A model generated the notes under the pieces. The model made no database searches. It worked only from the letters and a program-made list of their open reading frames with translations, and was not told the origin of the DNA. The position numbers and the translations under genes were made by a program. Shown one piece after another: positions 26,965 to 36,156 of a stretch of 64,000 nt of DNA. Source of the stretch: Terriglobia bacterium (lineage in GTDB: Bacteria; Acidobacteriota; Terriglobia; Terriglobales; Acidobacteriaceae); assembly GCA_020073185.1 (NCBI GenBank), contig JAIQFT010000017.1, forward strand, positions 44,650 to 108,649. Direction: 5' to 3'. The first letter of the stretch is position 1. Every line of letters begins with the position of its first letter.

Positions 26965-29490
26965 TCATTTCACCTGCTGCTTCAGCGCGTGTAGCAGGTT
27001 CAGCGCCTCCAGCGGCGTCAGCCGGTCGAGATCGGCCTCGCGCAACTGCTCGACGATTTTTTGCGACAGCGGCGTGAACATGGTGAGCTGCACTGAACTT
27101 GGTTGCAGTTCGTCCGAAGCCAACTCGCTGGTCAGGCGATGCTCGGCCGATTCGTGTTCCGCCAGAACTTCGCGCGCGCGTGCAATCACCTCCGGCGGCA
27201 GGCCGGCGAGCTTGGCGACCTCAATTCCATAGCTACGGTCTGCCGCTCCAGGCTCCACCTTGCGCAAGAAGACGATCCCGCCCGCGCCTTCCTTCACCGA
27301 CACGTGGTAGTTCTTCACGCCGGAAAGCTGATCAGCCAGTTCCGTGAGTTCGTGATAATGGGTGGCAAACAACGTCTTGGCCCGCGTGCGCGCGTGGATG
27401 TATTCAATCGCCGCCCACGCGATCGCCAACCCGTCGTAAGTGGCCGTGCCGCGTCCGACCTCATCGAGCAGGATGAGCGAATTCGGTGTCGCGGTGTTCA
27501 GGATCGCCGCCGTCTCGGTCATCTCGACCATGAAGGTGGAGCGTCCCCGCGCCAAATTGTCGCTAGCGCCGATGCGCGTGAAGATGCGATCCACCACGCT
27601 CAACCGCGCCTCCCGTGCCGGCACGAACGATCCCATCTGCGCCAGGATGAGGATCAGCGCCGCCTGCCGCAGGTACGTTGACTTGCCGCCCATGTTCGGC
27701 CCGGTGAGGACCAGGATCGTGTCGCTCGTCGCGTTCAGGTACAAATCGTTGGGGACAAAACGATCGTTGCTCCCGGTCAGTTCCGGACGTTCCACCACCG
27801 GGTGGCGTCCCTCGCGGATCTCGATCTCACCGCCTTCGACGAATTTCGGCCGGCAATAATTGTTATTCGCCGCCAAATACGCCAGTCCGGCGAGCACGTC
27901 CACCTGCGCAACCGCAAGCGCGGTCTGCCGAATTCGCTTCGCTTCGCCGGCAATCGCCGCGCGCAGTTCGGCAAACAGGCGCCGCTCGATCTCGACAATT
28001 TTCTCCTGCGCGTCGAGAATCTTGGCCTCGTACTGTTTCAGTTCGGGCGTGGTGAAGCGCTCGGCATTCACCAGCGTCTGCTTGCGTTCGTAATCCGGCG
28101 GCGCCAGTTGCTGGTTGGCTTTGCTGATCTCGATGTAATAGCCAAAGATGGAATTGAACTTGACCTTTAGCGACGCGATGCCCGTCCGCTGCCGTTCGCG
28201 TTCTTCGATCTGCGCCAGATACTGCTTGCTGCTGCGGCTGAGGGTACGCAACTCGTCGAGTTCGACGTCAATCGCGCTGCGGATAACGCCACCATCGGCC
28301 AGTGTCAGCGGCGGCTCCTCGACCAGCGTGTTCTCGATGCGCGCACGCAGGTCGGCCAGATCATCCACTAACGCCAGCAACGACCGCAGCCGTACGCTCT
28401 TGAAACGGCCCAGCGCCTCGCGAATCCCGGGCAGCCGCGCCAGAGATGCCGCCAGCGCCAGCAGGTCGCGCGGGTTCGCCGTCTCCAGCGTGATCCGGCT
28501 CAGCAGGCGCTCGATGTCGAGCACGCCGTCCAGCGCACGCCGCAATTCTTCGCGTTCGACGGTCGCGCGCACCTGCTCCTCAACCGCATCAAGGCGCGCG
28601 TTGATCTCCGCCGGCTCGATCGACGGGCGCAGCATCCACGCCCGTAGCAGCCGCTTGCCCATCGGCGTCAGGCTGTGATCGATGGCACGAAACAGTGTGA
28701 CGGCATCTCCGGAGCCGGCAAACAGCGGCTCCACCAGCTCCAGGTTGCGCACTGTGACCGCGTCCAGCACCAGGCAGTTCTGCCGCTCGTAGAACCCGAT
28801 GCGGTCCACATGCTCCAGGGCGCCGCGCTGCGTGCTGCGTACGTAATGCAGGATCGCGCCCGCCGCGGCCGCGGCCGCCGGCCGGCCGGCCAGCCCGAAA
28901 CCCTCCAGTGACAGCACCCCAAAATGATTTTCCACCAGTGGAATGGCGTAATCCGGCGGCGCCAGTTGCTGGTTGGCTTTGCTGATCTCGATGTAATAGC
29001 CAAAGGAAAGATCGAGCACCGCGAAACCCGCCACTGAGGCGCCCAGCTTGCCGCTGTCCAGCCGCGCCACCGCTGCCAGGAAATTATTCTCGTCCGAGCT
29101 CAGCGACGCATCCGCCGCCGTTCCCGGCGTCACCACCCGCGTCACCGCCCGCTTCACCAGCTTCTTCGCCAGGCGCGGGTCTTCCATCTGATCGCATATC
29201 GCGACCTTGTATCCCTTCTTGATCAGCTTCGCGATGTACCCTTCGGCGGCGTGATACGGCACGCCGCACATCGGAACCGCGATGCCTTTCTCTTTGTTGC
29301 GCGAGGTGAGCGTGATCTGCAGTTCCTTTGCCGCCACCACCGCATCTTCAAAGAACAGCTCATAGAAATCCCCCAACCGGAAGAACAGCAGCGCGTTGGG
29401 GTGCTCCTTCTTGATCGCCGCATACTGGCGCATCAAGGGGGTGCCCGGCGCGCTGTCGGCAACGGGCTTCGGGGTGGAAAACTCGTCCAT
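26965..29490 (-). CDS. mutS: DNA mismatch repair ATPase MutS with an altered connector domain
   Basis: An 841-residue MutS that recognises mismatches and recruits MutL. The mismatch-binding F-x-E motif is in GDFYELFF, the clamp/lever core is [14 protein letters not shown] (residues about 449-467), and Walker A is [11 protein letters not shown] near residue 595. [10 protein letters not shown] and [10 protein letters not shown] follow. Oddity: residues about 163-181 in domain II are an exact copy, at DNA level too, of residues 449-467. They sit where about 60-70 residues of normal connector sequence are expected. The protein is therefore slightly short and chimeric there; function of this copy is doubtful. 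Confidence 0.93.
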   Translation of the reverse strand: MDEFSTPKPVADSAPGTPLMRQYAAIKKEHPNALLFFRLGDFYELFFEDAVVAAKELQITLTSRNKEKGIAVPMCGVPYHAAEGYIAKLIKKGYKVAICDQMEDPRLAKKLVKRAVTRVVTPGTAADASLSSDENNFLAAVARLDSGKLGASVAGFAVLDLSFGYYIEISKANQQLAPPDYAIPLVENHFGVLSLEGFGLAGRPAAAAAAGAILHYVRSTQRGALEHVDRIGFYERQNCLVLDAVTVRNLELVEPLFAGSGDAVTLFRAIDHSLTPMGKRLLRAWMLRPSIEPAEINARLDAVEEQVRATVEREELRRALDGVLDIERLLSRITLETANPRDLLALAASLARLPGIREALGRFKSVRLRSLLALVDDLADLRARIENTLVEEPPLTLADGGVIRSAIDVELDELRTLSRSSKQYLAQIEERERQRTGIASLKVKFNSIFGYYIEISKANQQLAPPDYERKQTLVNAERFTTPELKQYEAKILDAQEKIVEIERRLFAELRAAIAGEAKRIRQTALAVAQVDVLAGLAYLAANNNYCRPKFVEGGEIEIREGRHPVVERPELTGSNDRFVPNDLYLNATSDTILVLTGPNMGGKSTYLRQAALILILAQMGSFVPAREARLSVVDRIFTRIGASDNLARGRSTFMVEMTETAAILNTATPNSLILLDEVGRGTATYDGLAIAWAAIEYIHARTRAKTLFATHYHELTELADQLSGVKNYHVSVKEGAGGIVFLRKVEPGAADRSYGIEVAKLAGLPPEVIARAREVLAEHESAEHRLTSELASDELQPSSVQLTMFTPLSQKIVEQLREADLDRLTPLEALNLLHALKQQVK
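28089..28147. repeat. 59-bp perfect direct repeat in mutS, copy in the core domain
   Basis: Bases 28089-28147 are identical to 28947-29005. This copy encodes the canonical Mut[12 protein letters not shown] segment, so it is the original. Flanks differ immediately on both sides. Confidence 0.97.
28947..29005. repeat. 59-bp perfect direct repeat in mutS, displaced copy in domain II
   Basis: Identical to 28089-28147 and in the same reading frame, but located in the connector domain where this motif does not belong in MutS proteins. Confidence 0.97.
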
Positions 29491-29510
29491 GGATGGCGAA
29501 ACTTGGGCGG

Positions 29511-29516
29511 ATTATA
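29511..29516 (-). promoter_or_regulatory. -10 box of mutS
   Basis: TATAAT on the minus strand, 20 nt before the mutS ATG. The matching -35 is weak. Confidence 0.42.
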
Positions 29517-29574
29517 GCAAGCTGCGACGCGTCAGTTACGCTCTCCAAGGTTTTTGCGTACAATGCTTGCTCTG

Positions 29575-30561
29575 ATGGAATTACGCAAAGACCCAATCAC
29601 GCGTTCCTGGGTGATCACCGGCGACGATATACCCACGCCCGCTGGCGAAACCCGTTGCCACTTTTGTCCGGACTCGCCCGACGCGCCGCAGGTGATCTCG
29701 ACACGCCCCTCGCTGGACGGTGGCGCGTGGTCGGCGCGCGCCGTGGTTCATCCCAACCCTCTCTACCGTATCGAGGGCGAGCCGCAGCGCCGCGGCAACG
29801 GACTCTACGACCGCATGCGTCCGGTCGGCGCGCACGAGGTACTGGTTGAAAATTCGCGCCACGACGGACATCTGTGGAACGCCAGTGACTCCGACATCGA
29901 CGAGTTCCTGCTGCTGACGGCGCTCCGCATCCTGGACCTCAAGCGCGACCGGCGTTTCAAGTACATCACCGTGTTCAAGAATCACGGGGAGATGGCGGGC
30001 CAGGAATTTGTGCACCCCACGTCGCAGATCACCGCCAGCACCTTCGTGCCGCGCCGCGTCCTCTACGAACTGCGCGCCGGGCGCGAATATTTCCAGCAGA
30101 AGGAGCGCTGCGTCTTTTGCGACATCATCGCGCAGGAGGAGCAGCAGGCCTTGCGCGTGGTGGAAGTCCGTGGCGAATATGTTTCCCTGTGTCCGTATGC
30201 GCCGCGCGTGCCCTATGAAACCTGGATCATGCCACGGATCCACGAGGCCTTTTTCGAACGGACCGCGCAGCGTCCCGGCGGCACCCGTGACCTCAGTGCG
30301 CTGCTGCGGCGCACGTTGCAGCGCATCCGCTCGGTGACGGAGCAGTTCCATCTTGTGGTGCACACCGCTCCCAACACGCTGCACCGCTCGGAAATCCTCA
30401 ACTACTGGAAGACGATCGACGACGATTACCACTGGCACTTCGAGATTCTTCCGCTGCTGCCCAAGACCGCGAAGTCGTACACCTTCAAAGAGGTGTACTT
30501 CACGCCGGTGACGTCGGAGTCGGCGGCGGCGCGCTTGCGCGAGGCCTCTCCGGGAGGCTGA
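29575..30561 (+). CDS. Galactose-1-phosphate uridylyltransferase-like protein, nucleophile His replaced
   Basis: A 328-residue GalT/HIT-superfamily protein. Zinc Cys motifs CHFCPD and, later, CVFCDI are present, as is YHWHFEILPLLPK near the end. The family active site is His-Pro-His-x-Gln; here it reads HPTSQ (His147-Pro148-Thr149), so the histidine that carries UMP is a threonine. It may be inactive for uridylyl transfer, use another nucleotide chemistry, or serve another role. ATG at 29575 is preferred over 29554. A possible TACAAT -10 lies at 29559-29564. It is divergent from mutS; a beta-lactamase-like gene follows 9 bp on. Confidence 0.85.
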   Translation: MELRKDPITRSWVITGDDIPTPAGETRCHFCPDSPDAPQVISTRPSLDGGAWSARAVVHPNPLYRIEGEPQRRGNGLYDRMRPVGAHEVLVENSRHDGHLWNASDSDIDEFLLLTALRILDLKRDRRFKYITVFKNHGEMAGQEFVHPTSQITASTFVPRRVLYELRAGREYFQQKERCVFCDIIAQEEQQALRVVEVRGEYVSLCPYAPRVPYETWIMPRIHEAFFERTAQRPGGTRDLSALLRRTLQRIRSVTEQFHLVVHTAPNTLHRSEILNYWKTIDDDYHWHFEILPLLPKTAKSYTFKEVYFTPVTSESAAARLREASPGG

Positions 30562-30570
30562 GCGCCCGCT

Positions 30571-31530
30571 ATGATGGCCGCCTTGCGACGAGAGCTGAAC
30601 ATTCTCGCAATCGTATTCGTATCGCTCGCCATGTGCGCCCAGACCGCAGGACCCCCCTGCTGCCCCGACGCGACCAACCAAAAGCAGCTCCTCCTCCGGG
30701 AGAAGCTGGAGTCCACGATTCATGACGCAGACCGTGATCTGAATGGGGTTCTGGGCGTCGCCATCCTCGACCTGACCAGCGGCGATCAGTTGCTGCTCCA
30801 TCCCGATGAAGTCTTCCCGCAGGCCAGCTCCATCAAGATCGCCGTGCTCGCCGAGCTCTATCGTCAGGCGCAGCAAAGCAAGCTCAGGCTCACCGACCTG
30901 TACACCGTGGAACAATCTGACCTCGTCCCCGGCAGCGACATCATGGGCGGGCTTACTCCCGGCATCACCCGCGTTACGCTCCGCGACCTCGCCACTATGA
31001 TGATTGCGGTCAGCGACAACAGCGCCACTAACGTGCTCATCGACCGCGTCGGCATGGACAACGTCAATTCCATGCTCGCCGGCCTCGGCCTGAAGAACAC
31101 GCGCCTGCGGCGCAAGATGATGGACCTTAACGCCGCCCAGCAGGGCCGCGAAAATATCTCCACCCCGCGCGAGATGATGACCTTGCTGGAAGCCATCTAT
31201 CGCGGCAAACTCTTGAGCCCGGAACTAACCGCCGGCTTCGTCAAGTTGCTCGCCACCCACAAGGACAGCCCCATCCGCAAAGCGCTGCCCGACGCCGTCG
31301 TCTCCGCCGACAAGCCCGGCGAACTCGAAGGTGTGCGCGCTGATTCCGGCATCGTCTACGCCCGGAACCGCCCCTTCCTGATCTGCGTCATGAGCGCGTA
31401 TCTGAAAGACGAAGCAGCGGGCGAAGCGGCCATTGGCAAGGTCGCCGCCGCCGCTTACGACTATTTCGACCGCCTCGGCCGCTCTTCCCCTTACGGCCGC
31501 ACCGTCTCGCCGTACGATTCTCGTCCGTGA
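30571..31530 (+). CDS. Exported class A beta-lactamase-like serine hydrolase
   Basis: A 319-residue protein with a signal peptide (about residues 10-25, ending near MCAQ). The SxxK motif is SSIK (Ser86-Lys89), SDN is in AVSDNSATN, and the third-strand motif is KPG instead of KTG (SADKPGEL). The loop that carries Glu166-x-x-Leu-Asn in true class A enzymes reads RRKMMDLNA, with Met where the general-base Glu should be. It therefore fits the PBP/beta-lactamase fold but probably deacylates poorly. It may be a peptidase or penicillin-binding relative rather than a resistance enzyme. The next frame overlaps its stop. Confidence 0.82.
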   Translation: MMAALRRELNILAIVFVSLAMCAQTAGPPCCPDATNQKQLLLREKLESTIHDADRDLNGVLGVAILDLTSGDQLLLHPDEVFPQASSIKIAVLAELYRQAQQSKLRLTDLYTVEQSDLVPGSDIMGGLTPGITRVTLRDLATMMIAVSDNSATNVLIDRVGMDNVNSMLAGLGLKNTRLRRKMMDLNAAQQGRENISTPREMMTLLEAIYRGKLLSPELTAGFVKLLATHKDSPIRKALPDAVVSADKPGELEGVRADSGIVYARNRPFLICVMSAYLKDEAAGEAAIGKVAAAAYDYFDRLGRSSPYGRTVSPYDSRP

Positions 31531-31553
31531 CCGCCTGGAGCCTGAAGTCTGCG

Positions 31554-31913
31554 ATGACGATCCGCCGCATCAAGACCTACAGCGCGCAAACCGGCTACGT
31601 CTACGAGTACTACTTCGTGGGCAAGCGCCGCGCGCTGCCGGACCAACTCCCCGCCACCGAGTTCGTCTTCGACGTCAGCTCCGACCGCAAGACCCGGTAT
31701 GCGGTCAGCGTCTTCCTCGCCGACTCCGCCGTGAGCGACTGGGCTGCCGCGCGCGGCCGTTTGCTCACCGAGCCGGAGCAGTACGCCGCCGTCAAGCTGC
31801 GCCTGCTGCGCGGTTTCGACGAGATTGACGACATGCTGGCCTCGGGCCGCCGTCTCCTCCTCGATACCGCCGTTGAACTGGGCGAGCTTCTCGGCAGCCT
31901 GGGTATCGAGTAG
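31554..31913 (+). CDS. Small conserved-looking protein of unknown function
   Basis: 119 residues from the ATG at 31554 (a GTG at 31527 overlapping the previous stop is possible). It opens MTIRRIKTYSAQTGYVYEYYF and continues with strands, then two C-terminal amphipathic helices rich in Leu and Asp. No signal peptide, membrane helix or metal motif is seen. I do not recognise the family. It lies close behind the serine hydrolase and before ccsA. Confidence 0.6.
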   Translation: MTIRRIKTYSAQTGYVYEYYFVGKRRALPDQLPATEFVFDVSSDRKTRYAVSVFLADSAVSDWAAARGRLLTEPEQYAAVKLRLLRGFDEIDDMLASGRRLLLDTAVELGELLGSLGIE

Positions 31914-32069
31914 TTCCGGCGGCCGGTGACCCACGTCACAGCCGTTTGTGACCAGCTCCGCTGCGCCTCCGCGCGCCCGGGCAGCATCATGGACACGGAG
32001 ACGGGCGCTATAATCGAGCTTCCCGCCCGCATCCGCGGCCCGTGCCGATTTCGGCGGGCGGACCAGGCT

Positions 32070-32891
32070 ATGCCCTTGGTATGGTTAAAAGTCGCCGTCG
32101 CTTTCTATGCCGTGGGGCTGCTCTGGGCCACGGCGGCGGTGAGTCGTCCGTGCAATTTCCTCTCGAAAATCGTACTCCCCGCGCTCGGCTTGGGTATGGT
32201 CTTCCACTTTGTTTCGCTGGCGGAAAGCGCCATGGCGACCGGCCACCTCACCCTGGCCCTGGTTTCCATTCACGAATCCGAGTCGCTGCTGGCCTTCGTG
32301 ATCCTGGCCTTTTTCCTGCTGGTTTGTGCCAAGTATAAGACGCTGTCGCCCGGCATTTTTGTTTTCCCGCTGGCGTTTCTGCTGACGTTTGCGTCTTCCA
32401 TCGGCCAGGGGCCGCCTCTGTTCGACTCCAAGCTGATGCGCAGCGGCTGGATCTTCGCCCACATCGCGCTCATCTTCACCGGATACGCGGCGCTTTTTCT
32501 CAGCTTCGGCGCCAGTATTCTCTACCTGCTGCAGGAGCGCAGCCTCAAAGCCCACCACTTGGAGGGCTATCTTTCCCGGCTGCCCGCGCTGGAAGTGATT
32601 GACGAGATCGGCTACAAGTCGCTCCTGCTCGGCTTTCCCTTCATGACCTTCGGCCTCATCGCCGGCTCGGTCGTCGCCCAGGAGCATTTCGGGCCCATGT
32701 ATTTCCTGGACGCCAAGATCCTGCTCTCCTTGTTGATGTGGGCGGTCTACATGGTGTTGTTGTACACGCGCTGGAATTCCGGTTGGCGTGGCCGGAAGGC
32801 CGCCTATCTTGCGACCTTCGCCTTTATCGCCGCCGTCAGCGCCTGGGCGGCCAATTACTTTAGCGGAGTTCACAGGTTCGTCGCGCAATGA
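32070..32891 (+). CDS. CcsA/HemX-type cytochrome c assembly membrane protein
   Basis: A 273-residue protein with eight predicted membrane helices and the CcsA/ResC/HemX pattern: conserved His in VSIHESESLLAF and in IFAHIALIFTGYAALFL, with further His later in the protein. In Bacillus and relatives HemX upstream of hemA modulates glutamyl-tRNA reductase; CcsA proteins carry heme for cytochrome c maturation. Here the gene overlaps hemA by ATGA, so a HemX-like role is favoured. ATG at 32070 is chosen because the protein then begins at a helix. A possible TATAAT lies at 32009-32014. Confidence 0.82.
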   Translation: MPLVWLKVAVAFYAVGLLWATAAVSRPCNFLSKIVLPALGLGMVFHFVSLAESAMATGHLTLALVSIHESESLLAFVILAFFLLVCAKYKTLSPGIFVFPLAFLLTFASSIGQGPPLFDSKLMRSGWIFAHIALIFTGYAALFLSFGASILYLLQERSLKAHHLEGYLSRLPALEVIDEIGYKSLLLGFPFMTFGLIAGSVVAQEHFGPMYFLDAKILLSLLMWAVYMVLLYTRWNSGWRGRKAAYLATFAFIAAVSAWAANYFSGVHRFVAQ

Positions 32892-34204
32892 CCTTTCAGC
32901 TGATCGGCCTGAACCATCGCACCGCGCCTCTCGAAGTCCGGGAGCGCCTGGCGATCTCCGAAGCGAAGCTGCCCGCCGCCGTCCAGCAATTGGCGCTGCA
33001 TCCCGGGGTCGAAGAAGCAATGATTGTCTCCACCTGCAACCGGGTCGAACTGCTGGCGCGCTCGCGCAATGGCGGCGCCGACCTGCGCGCCTTCCTGGGC
33101 GAGTACTTCAAGATTGATCCTGGGCAGTTCGACCAGCACCTCTACGAGTACCTCGACAAGGACGCCATTCGCCACCTGTTCCGGGTCACCGCCAGCCTCG
33201 ATTCGATGGTCGTCGGCGAACCGCAGGTGCTCGGCCAGGTCAAGGAAGCCTATGCCGTGGCGCGCGCCGTCGGCACCGTCAACGCGCAGCTCGACGCGCT
33301 GGTCACGCGTGCTTTTGCCGTCGCCAAGAAAGTCCGCACCGAGACCGCCGTCGGCAGCTCGGCCGTATCGGTCGCATCGGTCGCGGTCGACCTGGCCAAG
33401 AAAATCTTCGGCTCGCTCAGCGGCAAGACCGTCATGCTGGTCGGCGCCGGCAAGATGTGCGAGCTTGCCGCGCGCCACCTGCTCGCCCACGGCGCCGGCT
33501 CCATCTTCGTGTACAACCGAACGCTGGAGCGCGCGCAAAAGCTGGCGCAGAAATTCGGCGGCCGGGCGTTGCCCTGGGACCAGCTTTACGACTCCGCCGA
33601 CAAAGCTGACATCGTCATCACATCCACCGGTGCGCCCGTGGCTATCTTCCGCCGCGAGCACGGCGAGAAATTCCTCGCCCGCCGCCGCAACCGCCCGATG
33701 TTTTTCATCGACATTGCGGTCCCGCGCGATGTGGATCCCGAGGTCAACAAGCTTGACGGAATCTTCGTGTACGACATTGACGACCTGCAACAGGTCGTCG
33801 CCACCCACGTCGCCGACCGCCATCGCGAGGCGCAGCGCGCCGAAGACATCGTCAATGATGAAGTCGAGCGCTACCTGGCGCGCATGCAAACGCTCGACGT
33901 CGTGCCCACCATCGTCTCCCTGCAGGAGCACCTGGAGACCATCCGCCAGGCCGAAATCGATCGCGTGCGCGGCCGCCTCGGCCAGCTCACGCCCGAGCAG
34001 GACTTGGCCATCGAGGCCATGAGCCGCGGCATCATCAACAAGATCATGCATACGCCCATCACGACCTTGAAGTCCGCGGCGCGCGAAGAGCAGGGCACAA
34101 CCGTCATCGACGTCGTGCGGCGCCTGTTCAATCTCCAACACAAGCGGGACAAGGAAGAAAAACAAGAGAAGGTGCGGTCGGCGGCCAACGGAGCGCAGCG
34201 CTGA
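32888..34204 (+). CDS. hemA: Glutamyl-tRNA reductase
   Basis: A 438-residue enzyme that reduces glutamyl-tRNA(Glu) to glutamate-1-semialdehyde, the first step of C5-route tetrapyrrole synthesis. [13 protein letters not shown] and the catalytic Cys50 in STCNRVEL are present. The NADPH domain has [26 protein letters not shown] and DIDDLQQVV match the family, and the C-terminal dimerisation helix is long. It overlaps ccsA by 4 bp and shares one base with hemC (TGATG), so the three are translationally coupled. Confidence 0.96.
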   Translation: MTFQLIGLNHRTAPLEVRERLAISEAKLPAAVQQLALHPGVEEAMIVSTCNRVELLARSRNGGADLRAFLGEYFKIDPGQFDQHLYEYLDKDAIRHLFRVTASLDSMVVGEPQVLGQVKEAYAVARAVGTVNAQLDALVTRAFAVAKKVRTETAVGSSAVSVASVAVDLAKKIFGSLSGKTVMLVGAGKMCELAARHLLAHGAGSIFVYNRTLERAQKLAQKFGGRALPWDQLYDSADKADIVITSTGAPVAIFRREHGEKFLARRRNRPMFFIDIAVPRDVDPEVNKLDGIFVYDIDDLQQVVATHVADRHREAQRAEDIVNDEVERYLARMQTLDVVPTIVSLQEHLETIRQAEIDRVRGRLGQLTPEQDLAIEAMSRGIINKIMHTPITTLKSAAREEQGTTVIDVVRRLFNLQHKRDKEEKQEKVRSAANGAQR

Positions 34205-35139
34205 TGGCGCGCCTGCGCATCGGCTCCCGCGGATCGCAACTCGCGCTCTGGCAGGCCAACCACATCTCCGGCCTGCTGCGCGCGCACGGCCACGAAGTAG
34301 ACATCGAAGTTATCAAGACCACCGGCGACAAGATCGCCGACGTCGCGCTTGCCAAGGTCGGAACCAAGGGCATGTTCACCAAGGAAATCGAGGAGGCGCT
34401 GCTGGAGAGCCGCGTCGATCTCGCCGTGCACAGCCTGAAGGACCTGCCGACGGAGCTGGCGCCGGAGTTTGAAATCGCAGCCATCACCCAGCGCGAAAAC
34501 CCGCGCGACGCCTTCCTCTCGCGGCATTTCACCAGCATCGGCGACCTGGCGGAGCGCTCCCGCGTCGGCACCAGCAGCTTGCGCCGCCAGGCGCAACTCA
34601 AGGCCCTGCGGCCCGACCTCAACGTTTTTCCTCTGCGTGGCAACGTGGACACCCGCCTGCGCAAGTTGGAAGACGGCGAGTACGACGCCATCGTCCTTGC
34701 CTCCGCCGGCCTCAACCGCCTCGGCCGCACCGAATGGATTCGCGCCATCCTGCCGGTGGAGGTCATGTGCCCCGCCGTCGGCCAGGGCGCGCTGGGAATC
34801 GAAATCCGCGCGGGCGATGAGCTCACCGCGCATCACGTCAGCTTTCTTCGAGATGCTGCCGCAACCACGGCGACGATGTGCGAACGTGCGCTGCTGCATC
34901 AACTTGGCGGTGGTTGTCAGGTTCCCATCGGCGCCTATGCCGAGGTGAGCGCTGGCGCCATTCACTTGACCGCCATCGTCGCGCGCCCGGATGGCTCCAA
35001 GGTGCTGCGCGAAAGCCAGTCCGGCGGCGACCCGAAATTGCTCGGCGAAGACGTAGGCAGGCGTTTGCTGGAGCGCGGCGGTGACCGCATTCTCCAGGAA
35101 GTTTACGGCGAAACCGCCGCGGCCCCGCAACAGCCGTAA
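34204..35139 (+). CDS. hemC: Hydroxymethylbilane synthase (porphobilinogen deaminase)
   Basis: A 311-residue enzyme that polymerises four porphobilinogens to hydroxymethylbilane. The N-terminal motif is [15 protein letters not shown], the catalytic Asp segment [12 protein letters not shown], and the cofactor-binding Arg segments [13 protein letters not shown] and [13 protein letters not shown]. Cys238 in [14 protein letters not shown] should hold the dipyrromethane cofactor. ATG overlaps the hemA stop by one base. hemD follows after an 89-bp spacer with a word-repeat element. Confidence 0.96.
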   Translation: MARLRIGSRGSQLALWQANHISGLLRAHGHEVDIEVIKTTGDKIADVALAKVGTKGMFTKEIEEALLESRVDLAVHSLKDLPTELAPEFEIAAITQRENPRDAFLSRHFTSIGDLAERSRVGTSSLRRQAQLKALRPDLNVFPLRGNVDTRLRKLEDGEYDAIVLASAGLNRLGRTEWIRAILPVEVMCPAVGQGALGIEIRAGDELTAHHVSFLRDAAATTATMCERALLHQLGGGCQVPIGAYAEVSAGAIHLTAIVARPDGSKVLRESQSGGDPKLLGEDVGRRLLERGGDRILQEVYGETAAAPQQP

Positions 35140-35142
35140 CCA

Positions 35143-35228
35143 ACACGTCGTTGGTCGTTAGTCGTTCGCAAATCCGCGCCGCCGCGCGTTTTTGCCATGA
35201 CCATCGGCCATCGACCATTGCCACCTTC
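35143..35228. repeat. Word-repeat spacer between hemC and hemD
   Basis: ACGTCGTTGGTCGTTAGTCGTTCGCAA at the left matches words in the 22891-22983 element. CCATCGGCCATCGACCATTGCC at the right is the complement of that element's GGTCGATGGTCG words. Confidence 0.6.
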
Positions 35229-36023
35229 ATGACCACAACCGCTGAGAACTCAATTCGACCGCTTGCTGGAAAACGCGTCCTGGTTGGCCGCGCTCGTCAT
35301 CAGGCCAGCGCTCTCTCGGACGCGCTTCGCCTGCTCGGCGCCGAGGTTATCGAGATCCCCTTCATCGAAATCCGCGAGCCCGCGTCCTGGCGCTCGCTCG
35401 ACGGGGCCATCGCGCGCCTGCTCGACTACGACTGGCTCATTCTCACCAGCGTCAACGGCGTGCAAGCTCTGTTTGCGCGCCTCGCCCGGCTGGGCAAATC
35501 CGAAGCCGACCTGCTGCACCTCAACCTCGCCGCCATTGGCCCCGCCACTCGCAAGGCCATCGAGAAACACGGCCTCCCGGTGGACGTCATGCCCGAGGAA
35601 TACGTCGCCGAATCGGTGGTCGCCGCCCTCAAGGGGGAAGTGAAGGGCAAACGCGTGTTGCTGGTCCGCGCCAAGATCGCACGCGACCTAATTCCCACCG
35701 AACTCATCAAGGCCGGCGCCAGGTTGGACGTCATCGAGGCCTACGAAACCGTGCTGCCCGAATCTTCGCGCACGGAGTTAGCGAAGGTGCTGCGCGACCC
35801 GCGCCGAAAACCCGACGTCATCACGTTTACAAGTTCCTCGACGGTGAAGAATTTCCTCGACCTGCTGGGGAAGGGCAACCACGCGTTGCTCACCGGCACG
35901 AAGCTGGCCTCGATCGGGCCGGTGACGTCGGAAACCATGCGCCAGCATGGGCTGCGGGTGGACATCGAAGCCCGCGAGTACACCATCCCGAGCCTGGTGG
36001 CGACGATCGCGACTTCCTTGTAG
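35229..36023 (+). CDS. hemD: Uroporphyrinogen-III synthase
   Basis: A 264-residue HemD, closing hydroxymethylbilane with ring D inversion to give uroporphyrinogen III. The two-lobed fold is visible: LAGKRVLVGRARHQAS, WLILTSVNGVQALF, LAAIGPATRKAIEKHG in lobe 1-2, and DVITFTSSSTVKNFLDLLG, KLASIGPVTSETMRQHGL in lobe 2. ATG at 35229 lies after the spacer repeat; an earlier start at 35151 would translate the repeat. The Tyr in EAYETVLP fits the family. It completes hemA-hemC-hemD. Confidence 0.93.
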   Translation: MTTTAENSIRPLAGKRVLVGRARHQASALSDALRLLGAEVIEIPFIEIREPASWRSLDGAIARLLDYDWLILTSVNGVQALFARLARLGKSEADLLHLNLAAIGPATRKAIEKHGLPVDVMPEEYVAESVVAALKGEVKGKRVLLVRAKIARDLIPTELIKAGARLDVIEAYETVLPESSRTELAKVLRDPRRKPDVITFTSSSTVKNFLDLLGKGNHALLTGTKLASIGPVTSETMRQHGLRVDIEAREYTIPSLVATIATSL

Positions 36024-36125
36024 ATCGTTGCTGCAGCTCACGTCTGCGAGCAGTTCCGTGAATTGTTATGTGGGTCGGATCTTCAGTCGAGTCCCGCAAT
36101 ATCTTAGAGTGGTCCCTGGTGATAA

Positions 36126-36153
36126 CAAGTCAACGCGCTCCGCTTCAGACTCG
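36126..36153. repeat. Direct repeat bracketing the kinase gene, 3' side
   Basis: CAAGTCAACGCGCTCCGCTTCA and the next six bases match 38225-38252 at 25 of 28 positions, in the same orientation. The kinase stop codon begins only 3 bases away. Confidence 0.75.
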
Positions 36154-36156
36154 AAA

